From Pseudomonas frederiksbergensis (GTDB taxonomy: Bacteria; Pseudomonadota; Gammaproteobacteria; Pseudomonadales; Pseudomonadaceae), in contig NZ_MOBR01000006.1 in assembly GCF_003732705.1 (NCBI RefSeq), positions 1 to 64,000 of the forward strand: a stretch of DNA of 64,000 nucleotides, written 5' to 3'. Positions 34,775 to 43,325 of this stretch are shown here, piece by piece; position 1 is the first letter of the stretch, and every line of letters starts with the position of its first letter. The position numbers and the translations under genes were made by a program. The notes beneath the pieces are model-generated. The model had not been told where the DNA came from. It ran no database searches and was given only the letters and a program-made list of their open reading frames with translations.

Positions 34775-35566
34775 TCAGGTGTCCGGTGCCGGGTGATACC
34801 CCATCCGCCAACTCACGGCCCGGGTCGCCGCCAGCAAACGCTGCGCCGCCGGGCCGTCTTCATCGGCGTGGAACAATGAGGTCGGGCCGACAATGGTCAG
34901 CACCGCAGCGACATTACCCACCGCATTGAATACCGGTGCGGACAAGGCATCCACGCCCGGCATCAGCAAACCGTGCACATGGTGCAAGCCGCGTTCGCGG
35001 ATCTGTTCACGCAAGGTCCCGTAGACCTGATCATCGGCCAGGGCATGGGCTTCACTGGCGCGGATCTCCAGTTCGCGCAACTCCACGGTTTCCCGATCCG
35101 GCAGAAAGGCACTGAACACCAGTCCCGTCGAAGAACTGAGCAACGGCAATACCGAGCCCAATTGCGTCACCACCGTCACCGCCCGCACTGCCGGTTCGAT
35201 GTGCACCACGGTCGCACCCTGATTGCCCCACACCGCCAAAAAGCAGGTTTCATTCAAGTCATCGCGCAACTCGGCCAAGGGCAGGGCGGCGACTTTCAGC
35301 ACGTCCATACTGTTGAGGGCGGCGAGGCCCACGCGCAGGGCTTCACGGCCCAGGCCATAGTGGTTGGTGGCGGTATTCTGCTCGGCAAAACCGCTGGCGA
35401 TCAGCGCCTGCAAATAACGATGAACCTTGCTTGCCGGCATCTGCACGTGTTCGGCCAGGCGCGACAGCGAGGTCGAGGGCGACAGTTCGGCCAAGGCCTT
35501 GAGGATGTCGGTGCCGACCTCGGCCGAGCGGACTTTCTGTTTATCGTTGTTGCGCGGCTTTTCCAT
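34775..35566 (-). CDS. hmgR: IclR-family regulator of homogentisate catabolism (HmgR)
   Basis: 263-residue IclR regulator. The winged helix is near residues 18-75 (VGTDILKALAEL, LSRLAEHVQMPASKVHRYLQAL) and the ligand-binding domain follows (CFLAVWGNQGATVVHIEP, then PLLSSSTGLVFSAFLP). It is divergent from hmgA (166 bases between starts) over an ATTACG-rich palindrome, the arrangement of P. putida HmgR, which represses hmgABC until homogentisate is present. A 57-base decayed copy of part of this gene lies at 28269-28326. GGAGG-type spacing upstream of the ATG is not strong; the start is chosen by family comparison. Confidence 0.88.
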   Translation of the reverse strand: MEKPRNNDKQKVRSAEVGTDILKALAELSPSTSLSRLAEHVQMPASKVHRYLQALIASGFAEQNTATNHYGLGREALRVGLAALNSMDVLKVAALPLAELRDDLNETCFLAVWGNQGATVVHIEPAVRAVTVVTQLGSVLPLLSSSTGLVFSAFLPDRETVELRELEIRASEAHALADDQVYGTLREQIRERGLHHVHGLLMPGVDALSAPVFNAVGNVAAVLTIVGPTSLFHADEDGPAAQRLLAATRAVSWRMGYHPAPDT

Positions 35567-35628
35567 GGAGGCGGTGTGATCCCGGGACGAATGGGCGTCT
35601 TTATAGCTTGACGGTCAATACCAATCAA

Positions 35629-35654
35629 ATTACGTTAAGCGTAATTCAATTACG
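35629..35654. promoter_or_regulatory. Probable HmgR operator in the hmgR-hmgA intergenic region
   Basis: ATTACG-TTAAG-CGTAAT is an inverted repeat, followed three bases later by another ATTACG in direct orientation. It lies between the divergent starts (about 65 bases from hmgR and 80 from hmgA). The binding protein is inferred. Confidence 0.65.
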
Positions 35655-35731
35655 ATAAAAATAACCCGGGCGTGCCAAGACCTCTGCAACAGAGCGACAG
35701 GCCATTGCCTACTCCCTGTTCAGGAGGCTCC

Positions 35732-37036
35732 ATGAACCTCGATTCAACGGCGCCAGCGCTGGCTTATCAGTCAGGCTTCGGCAACGAATTCAGCAGTGAA
35801 GCGTTGCCCGGCGCATTGCCCGTCGGCCAGAACTCCCCGCAAAAAGTCCCGTACGGCCTCTACACCGAACTGTTCTCCGGCACCGCATTCACCATGGCCC
35901 GCAGCGAAGCGCGGCGCACCTGGATGTACCGCATTCAGCCGTCGGCCAATCACCCGGCCTTCGTCAAACTGGAGCGGCAACTGGCCGGCGGCCCTTTGGG
36001 TGAAGTGACCCCTAATCGCCTGCGCTGGAACCCGCTGGACATCCCGAGCGAACCCACCGATTTCATCGACGGGCTGGTGAGCATGGCCGCCAACTCCGGC
36101 GCGGAAAAACCGGCCGGGATCAGCATCTACAGCTACCGCGCCAACCGTTCCATGGAGCGCGTGTTCTTCAACGCCGACGGCGAGCTGTTGCTGGTGCCGG
36201 AACAGGGCCGCTTGCGCATCGCCACTGAACTCGGTGTGCTGGAACTGGAACCCCTGGAAATCGCCGTGTTGCCTCGCGGTCTGAAATTCCGCGTCGAATT
36301 GCTCGACCCGCAAGCCCGCGGCTATGTCGCCGAAAACCACGGCGCGCCGCTGCGTCTGCCGGACCTGGGTCCAATCGGCAGCAACGGCCTGGCCAATCCT
36401 CGGGACTTCCTGAGCCCGGTGGCGCATTACGAAGACCTCAAGCAACCGACCACCCTGGTGCAGAAATTCCTCGGCCAGTTGTGGGGTTGCGAGCTCAATC
36501 ATTCGCCGCTGAACGTGGTGGCCTGGCACGGTAACAACGTGCCGTACAAATATGACCTGCGCCGTTTCAACACCATCGGCACCGTGAGTTTCGATCACCC
36601 GGATCCATCGATTTTCACTGTCCTGACTTCGCCGACCAGCGTCCACGGTCTGGCGAATCTGGACTTCGTGATCTTCCCGCCGCGCTGGATGGTGGCCGAG
36701 AAAACATTCCGTCCGCCATGGTTCCACCGCAACCTGATGAACGAATTCATGGGCCTGATCAAGGGCGAATACGACGCCAAGGCTGAAGGCTTTGTGCCCG
36801 GCGGCGCGTCTTTGCACAGCTGCATGAGCGCCCACGGTCCCGACGGCGAAAGCTGCACCAAAGCGATCAACGCCGAACTGGCCCCGGCGAAAATCGACAA
36901 CACCATGGCCTTCATGTTCGAGACCAGCCAAGTGCTGCGCCCGAGCCAGTTCGCCCTCGAATGCCCGCAACTGCAATCCAACTACGACGCCTGCTGGGCC
37001 ACGCTGCCCGTCACTTTCGACCCGACCCGGAGATAA
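35732..37036 (+). CDS. hmgA: Homogentisate 1,2-dioxygenase
   Basis: 434-residue Fe(II) dioxygenase that opens homogentisate to 4-maleylacetoacetate in tyrosine and phenylalanine breakdown. Family landmarks are [19 protein letters not shown] at the N-terminus, [30 protein letters not shown], and the iron ligands in [15 protein letters not shown] (His and Glu) and [14 protein letters not shown] (His). AGGAGG stands five bases before ATG 35732; the frame extends 20 codons upstream without a site. It heads the operon with the hydrolase and isomerase genes and is controlled from the HmgR operator. Confidence 0.97.
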   Translation: MNLDSTAPALAYQSGFGNEFSSEALPGALPVGQNSPQKVPYGLYTELFSGTAFTMARSEARRTWMYRIQPSANHPAFVKLERQLAGGPLGEVTPNRLRWNPLDIPSEPTDFIDGLVSMAANSGAEKPAGISIYSYRANRSMERVFFNADGELLLVPEQGRLRIATELGVLELEPLEIAVLPRGLKFRVELLDPQARGYVAENHGAPLRLPDLGPIGSNGLANPRDFLSPVAHYEDLKQPTTLVQKFLGQLWGCELNHSPLNVVAWHGNNVPYKYDLRRFNTIGTVSFDHPDPSIFTVLTSPTSVHGLANLDFVIFPPRWMVAEKTFRPPWFHRNLMNEFMGLIKGEYDAKAEGFVPGGASLHSCMSAHGPDGESCTKAINAELAPAKIDNTMAFMFETSQVLRPSQFALECPQLQSNYDACWATLPVTFDPTRR

Positions 37037-37039
37037 CCC

Positions 37040-38344
37040 ATGACTCAGACTTCCATCCCTCGTAGCTGGGTTGCCTCTGCCAACGGCCATGCGGATTTCC
37101 CGCTGCAAAACCTGCCATTGGGCGTGTTCAGCGTGAAGGGTTCGGCACCGCGCAGCGGCGTGGCCATCGGCGAGCATATTTTCGATCTGGAAGCGGCGCT
37201 GGACGTCGGGCTGTTTGATGGCGCAGCGCGCACAGCGGTCGAAGCGACCCGTGGCGGTCAGCTCAATGCCTTCTTCGAACTGGGCCGCGAAGCCCGGGTT
37301 GCCCTGCGCGAACGTCTGCTGGAACTGTTCACCGAGGGCAGCACCCTGCACGGCAAGCTCGAAGCCCAAAGCGCAAAACTGCTGCCACTGGCGGCGAATT
37401 GCGTGATGCACCTGCCGGCGAAAATCAACGACTACACCGACTTCTACGTTGGCATCGAGCATGCGCAAAACGTCGGCAAACTGTTCCGCCCGGATAACCC
37501 GTTACTGCCGAACTACAAGTATGTGCCGATCGGCTACCACGGCCGCGCTTCGACCATTCGCCCGTCCGGCACTGATGTGCGTCGTCCGAAGGGCCAGACC
37601 CTGCCGGCCGGTCAGACCGAGCCAACGTTCGGTCCATGCGCACGCCTGGATTACGAATTGGAACTGGGTATCTGGATCGGCCAGGGTAACGAGATGGGCG
37701 ACTCCATCGCCATCGGTGATGCCGCGAATCACATCGCCGGTTTCTGTCTGCTCAACGATTGGTCGGCGCGGGATATCCAGGCTTGGGAATACCAGCCGTT
37801 GGGGCCGTTCCTGTCGAAAAGCTTCATCACCAGCATCTCGCCGTGGGTCGTCACCGCTGAAGCGCTGGAACCGTTCCGCCGCGCACAACCGGCACGCCCG
37901 GAAGGTGATCCGCTGCCACTGCCGTACCTCACCGACAAACGCGATCAGGAGGGCGGCGCCTTCGACATCGAGCTCGAAGTGCTGTTGCTCACCGAAACCA
38001 TGCGCGAGCAAAACCTGCCGGCCCATCGCCTGACCCTCAGCAACACCCAACACATGTACTGGACCGTGGCGCAAATGGTCGCGCACCACAGCGTCAACGG
38101 CTGCCAATTGCAGGCCGGTGATCTGTTCGGCTCGGGCACTTTGTCCGGCCCGGAAAACGGTCAGTTCGGCAGCCTGCTGGAAATCACCGAGGGCGGCAAA
38201 AAGCCAATCGAACTGGCCTCGGGCGAAGTGCGCAAGTTCCTGGAGGACGGCGACGAAATCATCCTGCGCGCCCGTTGCAGCCGCGACGGTTTCGCCTCCA
38301 TCGGGTTCGGCGAATGCCGTGGCAAAGTCGTGCCGGCGCGTTAA
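37040..38344 (+). CDS. hmgB: Fumarylacetoacetase
   Basis: 434-residue fumarylacetoacetate hydrolase, releasing fumarate and acetoacetate. Signatures include INDYTDFYVGIEHAQNVGKL (metal and catalytic His-Glu region), YVPIGYHGRASTIRPSGT, LDYELELGIWIG with the metal-binding glutamates, and LLNDWSARDIQAWEYQPLGP. It follows hmgA after three bases (TAACCCATG), so translation is likely coupled. It is cytoplasmic and needs a divalent metal. Length agrees with the family. Confidence 0.97.
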   Translation: MTQTSIPRSWVASANGHADFPLQNLPLGVFSVKGSAPRSGVAIGEHIFDLEAALDVGLFDGAARTAVEATRGGQLNAFFELGREARVALRERLLELFTEGSTLHGKLEAQSAKLLPLAANCVMHLPAKINDYTDFYVGIEHAQNVGKLFRPDNPLLPNYKYVPIGYHGRASTIRPSGTDVRRPKGQTLPAGQTEPTFGPCARLDYELELGIWIGQGNEMGDSIAIGDAANHIAGFCLLNDWSARDIQAWEYQPLGPFLSKSFITSISPWVVTAEALEPFRRAQPARPEGDPLPLPYLTDKRDQEGGAFDIELEVLLLTETMREQNLPAHRLTLSNTQHMYWTVAQMVAHHSVNGCQLQAGDLFGSGTLSGPENGQFGSLLEITEGGKKPIELASGEVRKFLEDGDEIILRARCSRDGFASIGFGECRGKVVPAR

Positions 38345-38356
38345 CAGGAGCGGGTC

Positions 38357-38995
38357 ATGGAACTCTATACCTACTACCGTTCGACCTCGTCGTACCGCGT
38401 GCGCATTGCGTTGGCGCTCAAAGGCCTGGATTACCAGGCCTTGCCGATCAACCTGATCGCACCGCCCGGTGGCGAGCACCGGCAGCCGCCGTACCTGGCG
38501 ATCAACCCGCAAGGTCGGGTGCCGGCCTTGCGCACCGATGACGGTGAGCTGCTGATCCAGTCGCCCGCCATCATCGAGTACCTGGAGGAACGTTATCCAC
38601 AGGTGCCGCTGCTGTCCAAAAACCTCGCTGCCCGCGCCCGTGAGCGCGGCGTGGCAGCGGTGATTGGTTGCGATGTGCATCCGCTGCACAACGTCAGCGT
38701 GCTGAACAAGTTGCGCCAGTTGGGACACGATGAACCGCAGGTGGTGGAGTGGATCGGGCACTGGATCAGCCAAGGGCTGACGACGGTGGAGCAGTTGATC
38801 GGGGATGCCGGTTTCTGCTTGGGTGAGCAGCCGGGGCTGGCGGATGTTTACCTGATTCCGCAGTTGTATGCAGCGGAGCGCTTCAACATTTCGTTGGAGG
38901 CGTATCCACGGATTCGTCGGGTGGCGGCGTTGGCCGCGACACATCCGGCGTTCATCAAGGCGCACCCGGCAAACCAGCCCGACACCCCGCAGTAA
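38357..38995 (+). CDS. maiA: Maleylacetoacetate isomerase (zeta-class GST)
   Basis: 212-residue zeta-class glutathione transferase isomerising 4-maleylacetoacetate to 4-fumarylacetoacetate. The glutathione-site motif is YYRSTSSYRVRIALALKG at the N-terminus. INPQGRVPALRTDDGELLIQS holds the cis-Pro loop and the Ser contact. The C-terminal helical domain has GEQPGLADVYLIPQLYAAERF. AGGAG precedes ATG by seven bases. It is last of the hmgABC set; the next gene is separated by a repeat element. Confidence 0.95.
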   Translation: MELYTYYRSTSSYRVRIALALKGLDYQALPINLIAPPGGEHRQPPYLAINPQGRVPALRTDDGELLIQSPAIIEYLEERYPQVPLLSKNLAARARERGVAAVIGCDVHPLHNVSVLNKLRQLGHDEPQVVEWIGHWISQGLTTVEQLIGDAGFCLGEQPGLADVYLIPQLYAAERFNISLEAYPRIRRVAALAATHPAFIKAHPANQPDTPQ

Positions 38996-38997
38996 GC

Positions 38998-39103
38998 TGA
39001 TCGTTCCCACGCTCCGCGTGGGAATGCATCCCGTGACGCTCCGCGTCACAGAGGACGCGGAGCGTCCATGGCGACATTCCCACGCGGAGCGTGGGAACGA
39101 TCT
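38998..39103. repeat. GTTCCCACGCTC/GAGCGTGGGAAC inverted repeat
   Basis: GATCGTTCCCACGCTCCGCG and its complement enclose internal inverted units (GACGCTCCGCGTC, GACGCGGAGCGTC). This intergenic repeat type recurs at 48303 and 50854 and is unrelated to the REP core. Confidence 0.88.
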
Positions 39104-39109
39104 GCGTAC

Positions 39110-39127
39110 AAACATAAAAACAAAACA
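39110..39127 (+). promoter_or_regulatory. A-rich tract resembling a Crc/Hfq (catabolite repression) site
   Basis: AACATAAAAACAAAACA, containing AAAAACAA (AAnAAnAA form), 12 bases before the MFS start and next to its AGG ribosome site. In Pseudomonas such motifs let Crc-Hfq block translation. Motif-only evidence. Confidence 0.35.
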
Positions 39128-39138
39128 GGTACCTCGCG

Positions 39139-40500
39139 ATGCACAACCAGATTGCCAGCTTCCGGGCGGCACTCGACGCCCGTCCTGTGTCCCGTTATCA
39201 GTGGTTGCTCCTGTTGTTGCTGGCATTGCTGCTGGTGACCGACGGCTACGACGCGCAAGTCCTGGGTTATGTCGTACCAGCCCTGGCCCAGGATTGGGGT
39301 CTGGAAAAAGCCGCGTTCGGCCCGGTGTTCAGCGCCAACCTGTTGGGCCTGACCCTCGGCTCTCTGGCCGTTACACCGTTGGCGGATCGATTCGGCGTGC
39401 GCCGGATTCTGCTGTGCTGCGTACTGATCTACGCCACCCTCACCGTGTTGATGGTGTTCGCCAACTCCCTGAATACCCTGATGGCCGCGCGGTTCATTTG
39501 CGGGATCGGCATGGGCGGGGCGATGCCGAGTGCGATGGCATTGATGTCGGAATATTCGCCGCCACGCCTGCGCACCTTGATGGTGACGCTGGCCGCTTGC
39601 GGGTTCTCGTTCGGCGGCGCGGCGGGCGGGTTTGTCGCGGCGGGTTTTATCGACAGCTTCGGCTGGCAAGCGGTGTTCCTCGCCGGTGGTGTCACCCCGT
39701 TGCTGTTGTTCCCGTTTCTGGCCTGGTTCCTGCCGGAGTCCCTGCCGCGTCTGCTGCGCGATGCTCCCCCTTATGCACGCCTGCGCAAAGTCACCGCACG
39801 GATGCTGCCGGACTGGCAACCGCCCGCAGCGTCCATCGCGCAAAACGAGCAGGAGCAGGGCAGCAAACTGACGGTGCTGGAATTGTTTCGCAACGGTTAT
39901 GCACGGCCGACGCTGCTGATCTGGGCCACGTTTTTCGTCAGCCTGATTCTGCTGTATTTCATGATCAGCTGGTTGCCGACGCTGTTACTGGAAAGTGGCT
40001 TGAAACTCAATGAAGCCAACCTGGTGACGTCGATGTTCCTGTTCGCTGGCACCCTTGGTGCGATCTGCATGGCCTGGTTTGCCGACCGCCTCAAACGCAA
40101 AGTGCGACTGCTGTCGTGCGTGCTGGCTGCGGCGGCGCTGTGCACGATTCTGCTGGGCCTCAATCACGACAACCCGCGTTATCTGGTGGCCAGCGTGTTT
40201 GCCGCCGGGTTCTGCATCATCGGCGGGCAACTGACCCTCAACGCCTTCGCCAGTAACTTCTACCCGGCGCACGTGCGCGCCACCGGCACCGGTTGGGCGC
40301 TGGGCGTGGGGCGTTTCGGGTCGATCCTCGGGCCGCTGTTTGGCAGCATGCTGCTGGCGATGCACATTCCGGTGCAGCAGATTTTCTTCTTCTGCGCGAT
40401 ACCGGCGGTGATTGCGGCGTTGTTCATCATTCAGGTGCGTTCGCCCGTAGAAGCCACACCACGTCCTGTAGGAGCAAAGCTTGCTCGCGATGAACGATAA
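39139..40500 (+). CDS. MFS transporter, aromatic acid:H+ symporter type
   Basis: 453-residue major facilitator with about twelve hydrophobic segments. The TDGYDAQVLGYVVPALAQDW motif in the first segment and the loop LADRFGVRRILL (with the GxLADRxGRR-like pattern) are typical of the AAHS group (PcaK/BenK-like). Importing a homogentisate-pathway substrate such as 4-hydroxyphenylacetate or a related acid is plausible from its position after hmgABC. The last nine residues (VGAKLARDER) and the stop lie inside a REP element, so the repeat has supplied the C-terminus. A CA-rich tract upstream may be a Crc/Hfq site. Confidence 0.88.
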   Translation: MHNQIASFRAALDARPVSRYQWLLLLLLALLLVTDGYDAQVLGYVVPALAQDWGLEKAAFGPVFSANLLGLTLGSLAVTPLADRFGVRRILLCCVLIYATLTVLMVFANSLNTLMAARFICGIGMGGAMPSAMALMSEYSPPRLRTLMVTLAACGFSFGGAAGGFVAAGFIDSFGWQAVFLAGGVTPLLLFPFLAWFLPESLPRLLRDAPPYARLRKVTARMLPDWQPPAASIAQNEQEQGSKLTVLELFRNGYARPTLLIWATFFVSLILLYFMISWLPTLLLESGLKLNEANLVTSMFLFAGTLGAICMAWFADRLKRKVRLLSCVLAAAALCTILLGLNHDNPRYLVASVFAAGFCIIGGQLTLNAFASNFYPAHVRATGTGWALGVGRFGSILGPLFGSMLLAMHIPVQQIFFFCAIPAVIAALFIIQVRSPVEATPRPVGAKLARDER

Positions 40501-40556
40501 CGCGGTGTACCTGAAGGACCGAGGCGCCCGAATCGCGGGCAAGCCTTGCTCCTACA
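40465..40556. repeat. REP/BIME pair overlapping a coding 3' end
   Basis: CCTGTAGGAGCAAAGCTTGCTCGCGAT faces ATCGCGGGCAAGCCTTGCTCCTAC. The left unit lies inside the MFS reading frame. Confidence 0.9.
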
Positions 40557-40560
40557 AGGA

Positions 40561-41364
40561 TCAGTGGACGACGGAATTTGGTGGCAGGTGCCCCAGGCGC
40601 TCCGTCAGGCGAATCCGCTGGATCGGGTCATCGCTGAGCAATAGCGCATGTTCCAGGTCGAAGCGCTCGGCGTTCGGGCAGTCGAGACGCTGATACAGGC
40701 TGGCCCGGGCCAGGTAATCGGAGGCGCTGCCGTTGCCCAGTTCCAGCACGCGCTCGGCATCCACCAGGGCGCCGATGTAGTCATCGTTGGTGAGGTGCAA
40801 CTGGCGCAGGTTGCGTGACAGGCGCTGGAGCATGTGCAGCGGGTCGGCCGTCAGCAAGTGTTCGGCGCTGAGTTTGATGTTCGGACCGTATTGGCGTTGC
40901 AGTAAGTCGCGGCAATCGTTGGGGTATAACCGGCGCCCGCCGCACGGGTCGAGCAGGTGATCGGCGCCCTGCACCCGCAGCAGGAAATGCCCGGGAAAGT
41001 TGACCCCGACCATCGGGATCTCCAGCCTTCTGGCCAGTTCCAGCGCAATCAGCCCCAAGGCCAGCGGTTGACCGCGACGGCGCTCCAGCACTTTGTGAAT
41101 CAGTGCCACTTGCGGGCGCAGCGGAGTGAAATCGTCCTGGGCGAACCCCAGGTCATTCATGCGCCGCAACAATGGCTGGGCGAGTTCACTCACCGGCAGC
41201 ATTGGCAGGCCGGCGCTGACCCGTTGTTGCAGTTCGCTGAAGTCTGCCAGCACCGCTTCGGGGCTCATCTGGGCGTCATGTTCGGCCGCAATCCACAGCG
41301 CCGCCTCGAACAGGGCGGGCGGTGAACGTTGCAGGCAGTCGAAGAAACGTTGGCGCGGGGTCAT
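40561..41364 (-). CDS. SirB1/transglutaminase-like tetratricopeptide family protein
   Basis: 267-residue cytoplasmic protein of the SirB1 (PF13369 transglutaminase-like plus TPR) family. The core motif is VLERRRGQPLALGLIALELARRL followed by GVNFPGHFLLRV, with the C-terminal TPR-like part (DYIGALVDAERVLELGN, DYLARASLYQRLDCPNAE). A Cys expected in active transglutaminase-like enzymes is not at the family site I can see, so it is probably a non-catalytic member. The ATG 41364 has GGAG six bases upstream. Function unknown. Confidence 0.8.
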   Translation of the reverse strand: MTPRQRFFDCLQRSPPALFEAALWIAAEHDAQMSPEAVLADFSELQQRVSAGLPMLPVSELAQPLLRRMNDLGFAQDDFTPLRPQVALIHKVLERRRGQPLALGLIALELARRLEIPMVGVNFPGHFLLRVQGADHLLDPCGGRRLYPNDCRDLLQRQYGPNIKLSAEHLLTADPLHMLQRLSRNLRQLHLTNDDYIGALVDAERVLELGNGSASDYLARASLYQRLDCPNAERFDLEHALLLSDDPIQRIRLTERLGHLPPNSVVH

Positions 41365-41547
41365 CAAAATCTCCGGGGAATGCCTCGTTTTAGCCCCGCC
41401 ACAGGCTTTCGTCCAGTGTCGTACACATGAGGTTGCAGGTTATGTCCGAAAGCCCTCAAAGGCGCGCTGCTTATTCCGGTGCGCTTCAGCAATTTTCGGT
41501 CGCAAGCCTATACTGGCGACTACAAGAAGTGATTAGGGAGCCATACG

Positions 41548-42567
41548 ATGTTCGCTCTCATGCAAAGCACTCGCCTTGAATCGCTACACCTTAGCGTAGA
41601 CCCGGTCACCGGGTTGAAGGCGGTGATTGCCATTCATAACAGCCGCCTGGGGCCTGCCCTGGGCGGTTGTCGTTACCTTGCCTACCCCAGCGACGAATCC
41701 GCCGTCGAGGACGCCATGCGCCTCGCCCAAGGCATGAGCTACAAGGCAGCCCTGGCCGGCCTGGCCCAGGGCGGCGGCGTTGCGGTGATCGTGCGCCCGG
41801 TGCATGTGGAAAACCGTGGGGCGCTGTTCGAAGCGTTTGGCCGTTGCATCAATCAGCTCGACGGCCGCTACATCACCGCCATCGACAGCGGCACCTCGGT
41901 GGCAGACATGGATTGCATCGCCCAACAAACCCAACACGTCACCAGCACCACCTCAGCGGGGGACCCTGCGCCCCATGCGGCGATGGGCGTGTTCACCGGC
42001 ATTCGTGCCACCGCCATGGCGCGGCTCGGCAGCGATAACCTCGAAGGCTTGCGCGTGGCCATTCAGGGCTTGGGCAACGTGGGTTATGCGTTAGCCGAAC
42101 AGTTGCACGCCGCCGGTGCCGAACTGCTGGTCAGCGACATCGATCACGGCAAGGTGCAACTGGCCATGGAGCAACTCGGTGCGCATCCGATTGCCAACGA
42201 TGCGTTGCTCAGCACACCGTGCGACATCCTTGCGCCGTGTGGCCTGGGCGGTGTGCTCAACAGTCACAGCGTGACGCAACTGCGCTGCTCGGCGGTGGCG
42301 GGTTCGGCGAACAATCAACTGACGCATCTGGATGTTGCTGATCAATTGGAGCGGCGCGGGATTCTGTATGCGCCGGACTATGTGATCAATTCCGGTGGGT
42401 TGATCTATGTGTCGCTCAAGCATCGTGGCGAGGAGTTGGCGACGATCACGGCGCATCTGTCGAAAATCAGTTCACGGTTGACGGAGGTCTTTGCTCACGC
42501 TCAGGCGGAAAAACGTTCGCCGGCGAGAGTGGCGGATGAGTTGGCGGAGAAGGTTTTGTATCGATGA
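41548..42567 (+). CDS. Glu/Leu/Phe/Val dehydrogenase family protein
   Basis: 339-residue NAD-dependent amino-acid dehydrogenase, the size of leucine/phenylalanine/valine dehydrogenases. The substrate-side signature is GPALGGCRYLAY and the catalytic lysine is in GMSYKAALAGLAQGGG. The NAD fold begins RVAIQGLGNVGYALAEQL and continues LLVSDIDHGKV. It oxidatively deaminates a branched or aromatic amino acid to the keto acid. A GGGAG site precedes ATG by 5 bases. It stands alone, with a terminator-like stem downstream shared with yebG. Confidence 0.9.
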   Translation: MFALMQSTRLESLHLSVDPVTGLKAVIAIHNSRLGPALGGCRYLAYPSDESAVEDAMRLAQGMSYKAALAGLAQGGGVAVIVRPVHVENRGALFEAFGRCINQLDGRYITAIDSGTSVADMDCIAQQTQHVTSTTSAGDPAPHAAMGVFTGIRATAMARLGSDNLEGLRVAIQGLGNVGYALAEQLHAAGAELLVSDIDHGKVQLAMEQLGAHPIANDALLSTPCDILAPCGLGGVLNSHSVTQLRCSAVAGSANNQLTHLDVADQLERRGILYAPDYVINSGGLIYVSLKHRGEELATITAHLSKISSRLTEVFAHAQAEKRSPARVADELAEKVLYR

Positions 42568-42587
42568 TCTTTTGATTTTCGGGCATG

Positions 42588-42622
42588 AAAAAGGCCCTGA
42601 GCCAATGACTCAGGGCCTATTC
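42588..42622 (-). terminator. Terminator after yebG (both strands possible)
   Basis: AAAAA-GGCCCTGAG-(7)-CTCAGGGCC-TATT. The A-run on the plus strand gives the minus-strand (yebG) transcript its U-run. Confidence 0.82.
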
Positions 42623-42636
42623 AATTCGGACATTGC

Positions 42637-42969
42637 TTACTTGACGGCTTTAACCGCTTTCGCAGGCTTGACCGGCTCGGCAGCTTCAACCGCCTCTACA
42701 GGTTCTGCCACTTCAGCAGGCGCGCTCAGCAATTCGGACAGTGCATCCGGCTGACTCTTGAACGCCTTGGCGAACACATCGCGGTTCTTCGCCATGTAGA
42801 TCCCGGCTTCTTCCACTTGCTGTTCGCTCAGGGACGGCACGGCTTTTTGCAACACTTCAGCCAGCAATTCGGCCAGTTCGAGCATTTTGTCATGACGGTC
42901 AGCTTCGGCTTTATCCATGAACAAGCGCTCCAGATCTCGGCTGCTGCGGTATACCACTTCGACGGCCAT
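42637..42969 (-). CDS. yebG: SOS-inducible YebG family protein
   Basis: 110-residue YebG: MAVEVVYRSSRDLERLFMDKA, then DRHDKMLELAELLAEVLQKA and YMAKNRDVFAKAFK. The last 30 residues are an Ala/Glu/Pro/Val/Lys-rich low-complexity tail (VEAVEAAEPVKPAKAVKAVK), longer than in E. coli. YebG is a damage-inducible protein of unknown function. A LexA box 44 bases upstream and the terminator at 42588 make it a single-gene SOS unit. Confidence 0.9.
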   Translation of the reverse strand: MAVEVVYRSSRDLERLFMDKAEADRHDKMLELAELLAEVLQKAVPSLSEQQVEEAGIYMAKNRDVFAKAFKSQPDALSELLSAPAEVAEPVEAVEAAEPVKPAKAVKAVK

Positions 42970-43012
42970 TCACCACCTCACATGCCTTCACATTAAGTTG
43001 TCTTCGCGACTA

Positions 43013-43028
43013 CTGTATCTATATACAG
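43013..43028 (-). promoter_or_regulatory. LexA (SOS) box upstream of yebG
   Basis: CTGTATCTATATACAG matches the gamma-proteobacterial LexA consensus CTGT-N8-ACAG with the TATATATA-like core, 44 bases before the yebG start. Confidence 0.9.
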
Positions 43029-43114
43029 CGAAAAGGATAAGCGAATCCCTGCGCTTTGGGTAGTGGCTTTTCAATGTAGACCGAAATTGGCGTTTGTCAG
43101 CTAAACCGTGTCGC

Positions 43115-43184
43115 CCCCTTCGCGGGCAAGCCTCGCTCCTACAGATCACACTGACCTGTAGGAGCGAGGCTTGCCCGCGAAGGC
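43115..43184. repeat. REP/BIME pair
   Basis: CCCTTCGCGGGCAAGCCTCGCTCCTACAG facing CTGTAGGAGCGAGGCTTGCCCGCGAAGG. It separates yebG from psiE. Confidence 0.9.
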
Positions 43185-43325
43185 GCCGGTCCGATCACCG
43201 CCGAAGTGTCCCATGTCACGCGGCCATCATCTCAATCCACAGCCTCTGGCCTTTTTTCTGCATGCAGAACAACCGTCACGTCCAACCCGCATCATCCGCT
43301 CGAACCGAGCTAAGGAAGAATCATC

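Noticed and set aside
35771..37468. 565-codon minus-strand open frame
   Set aside because: It is antisense to hmgA and the fumarylacetoacetase gene, both of which are certain.
37502..39226. 574-codon minus-strand open frame
   Set aside because: It runs antisense to hmgB and maiA and through a repeat element; no domain is visible.
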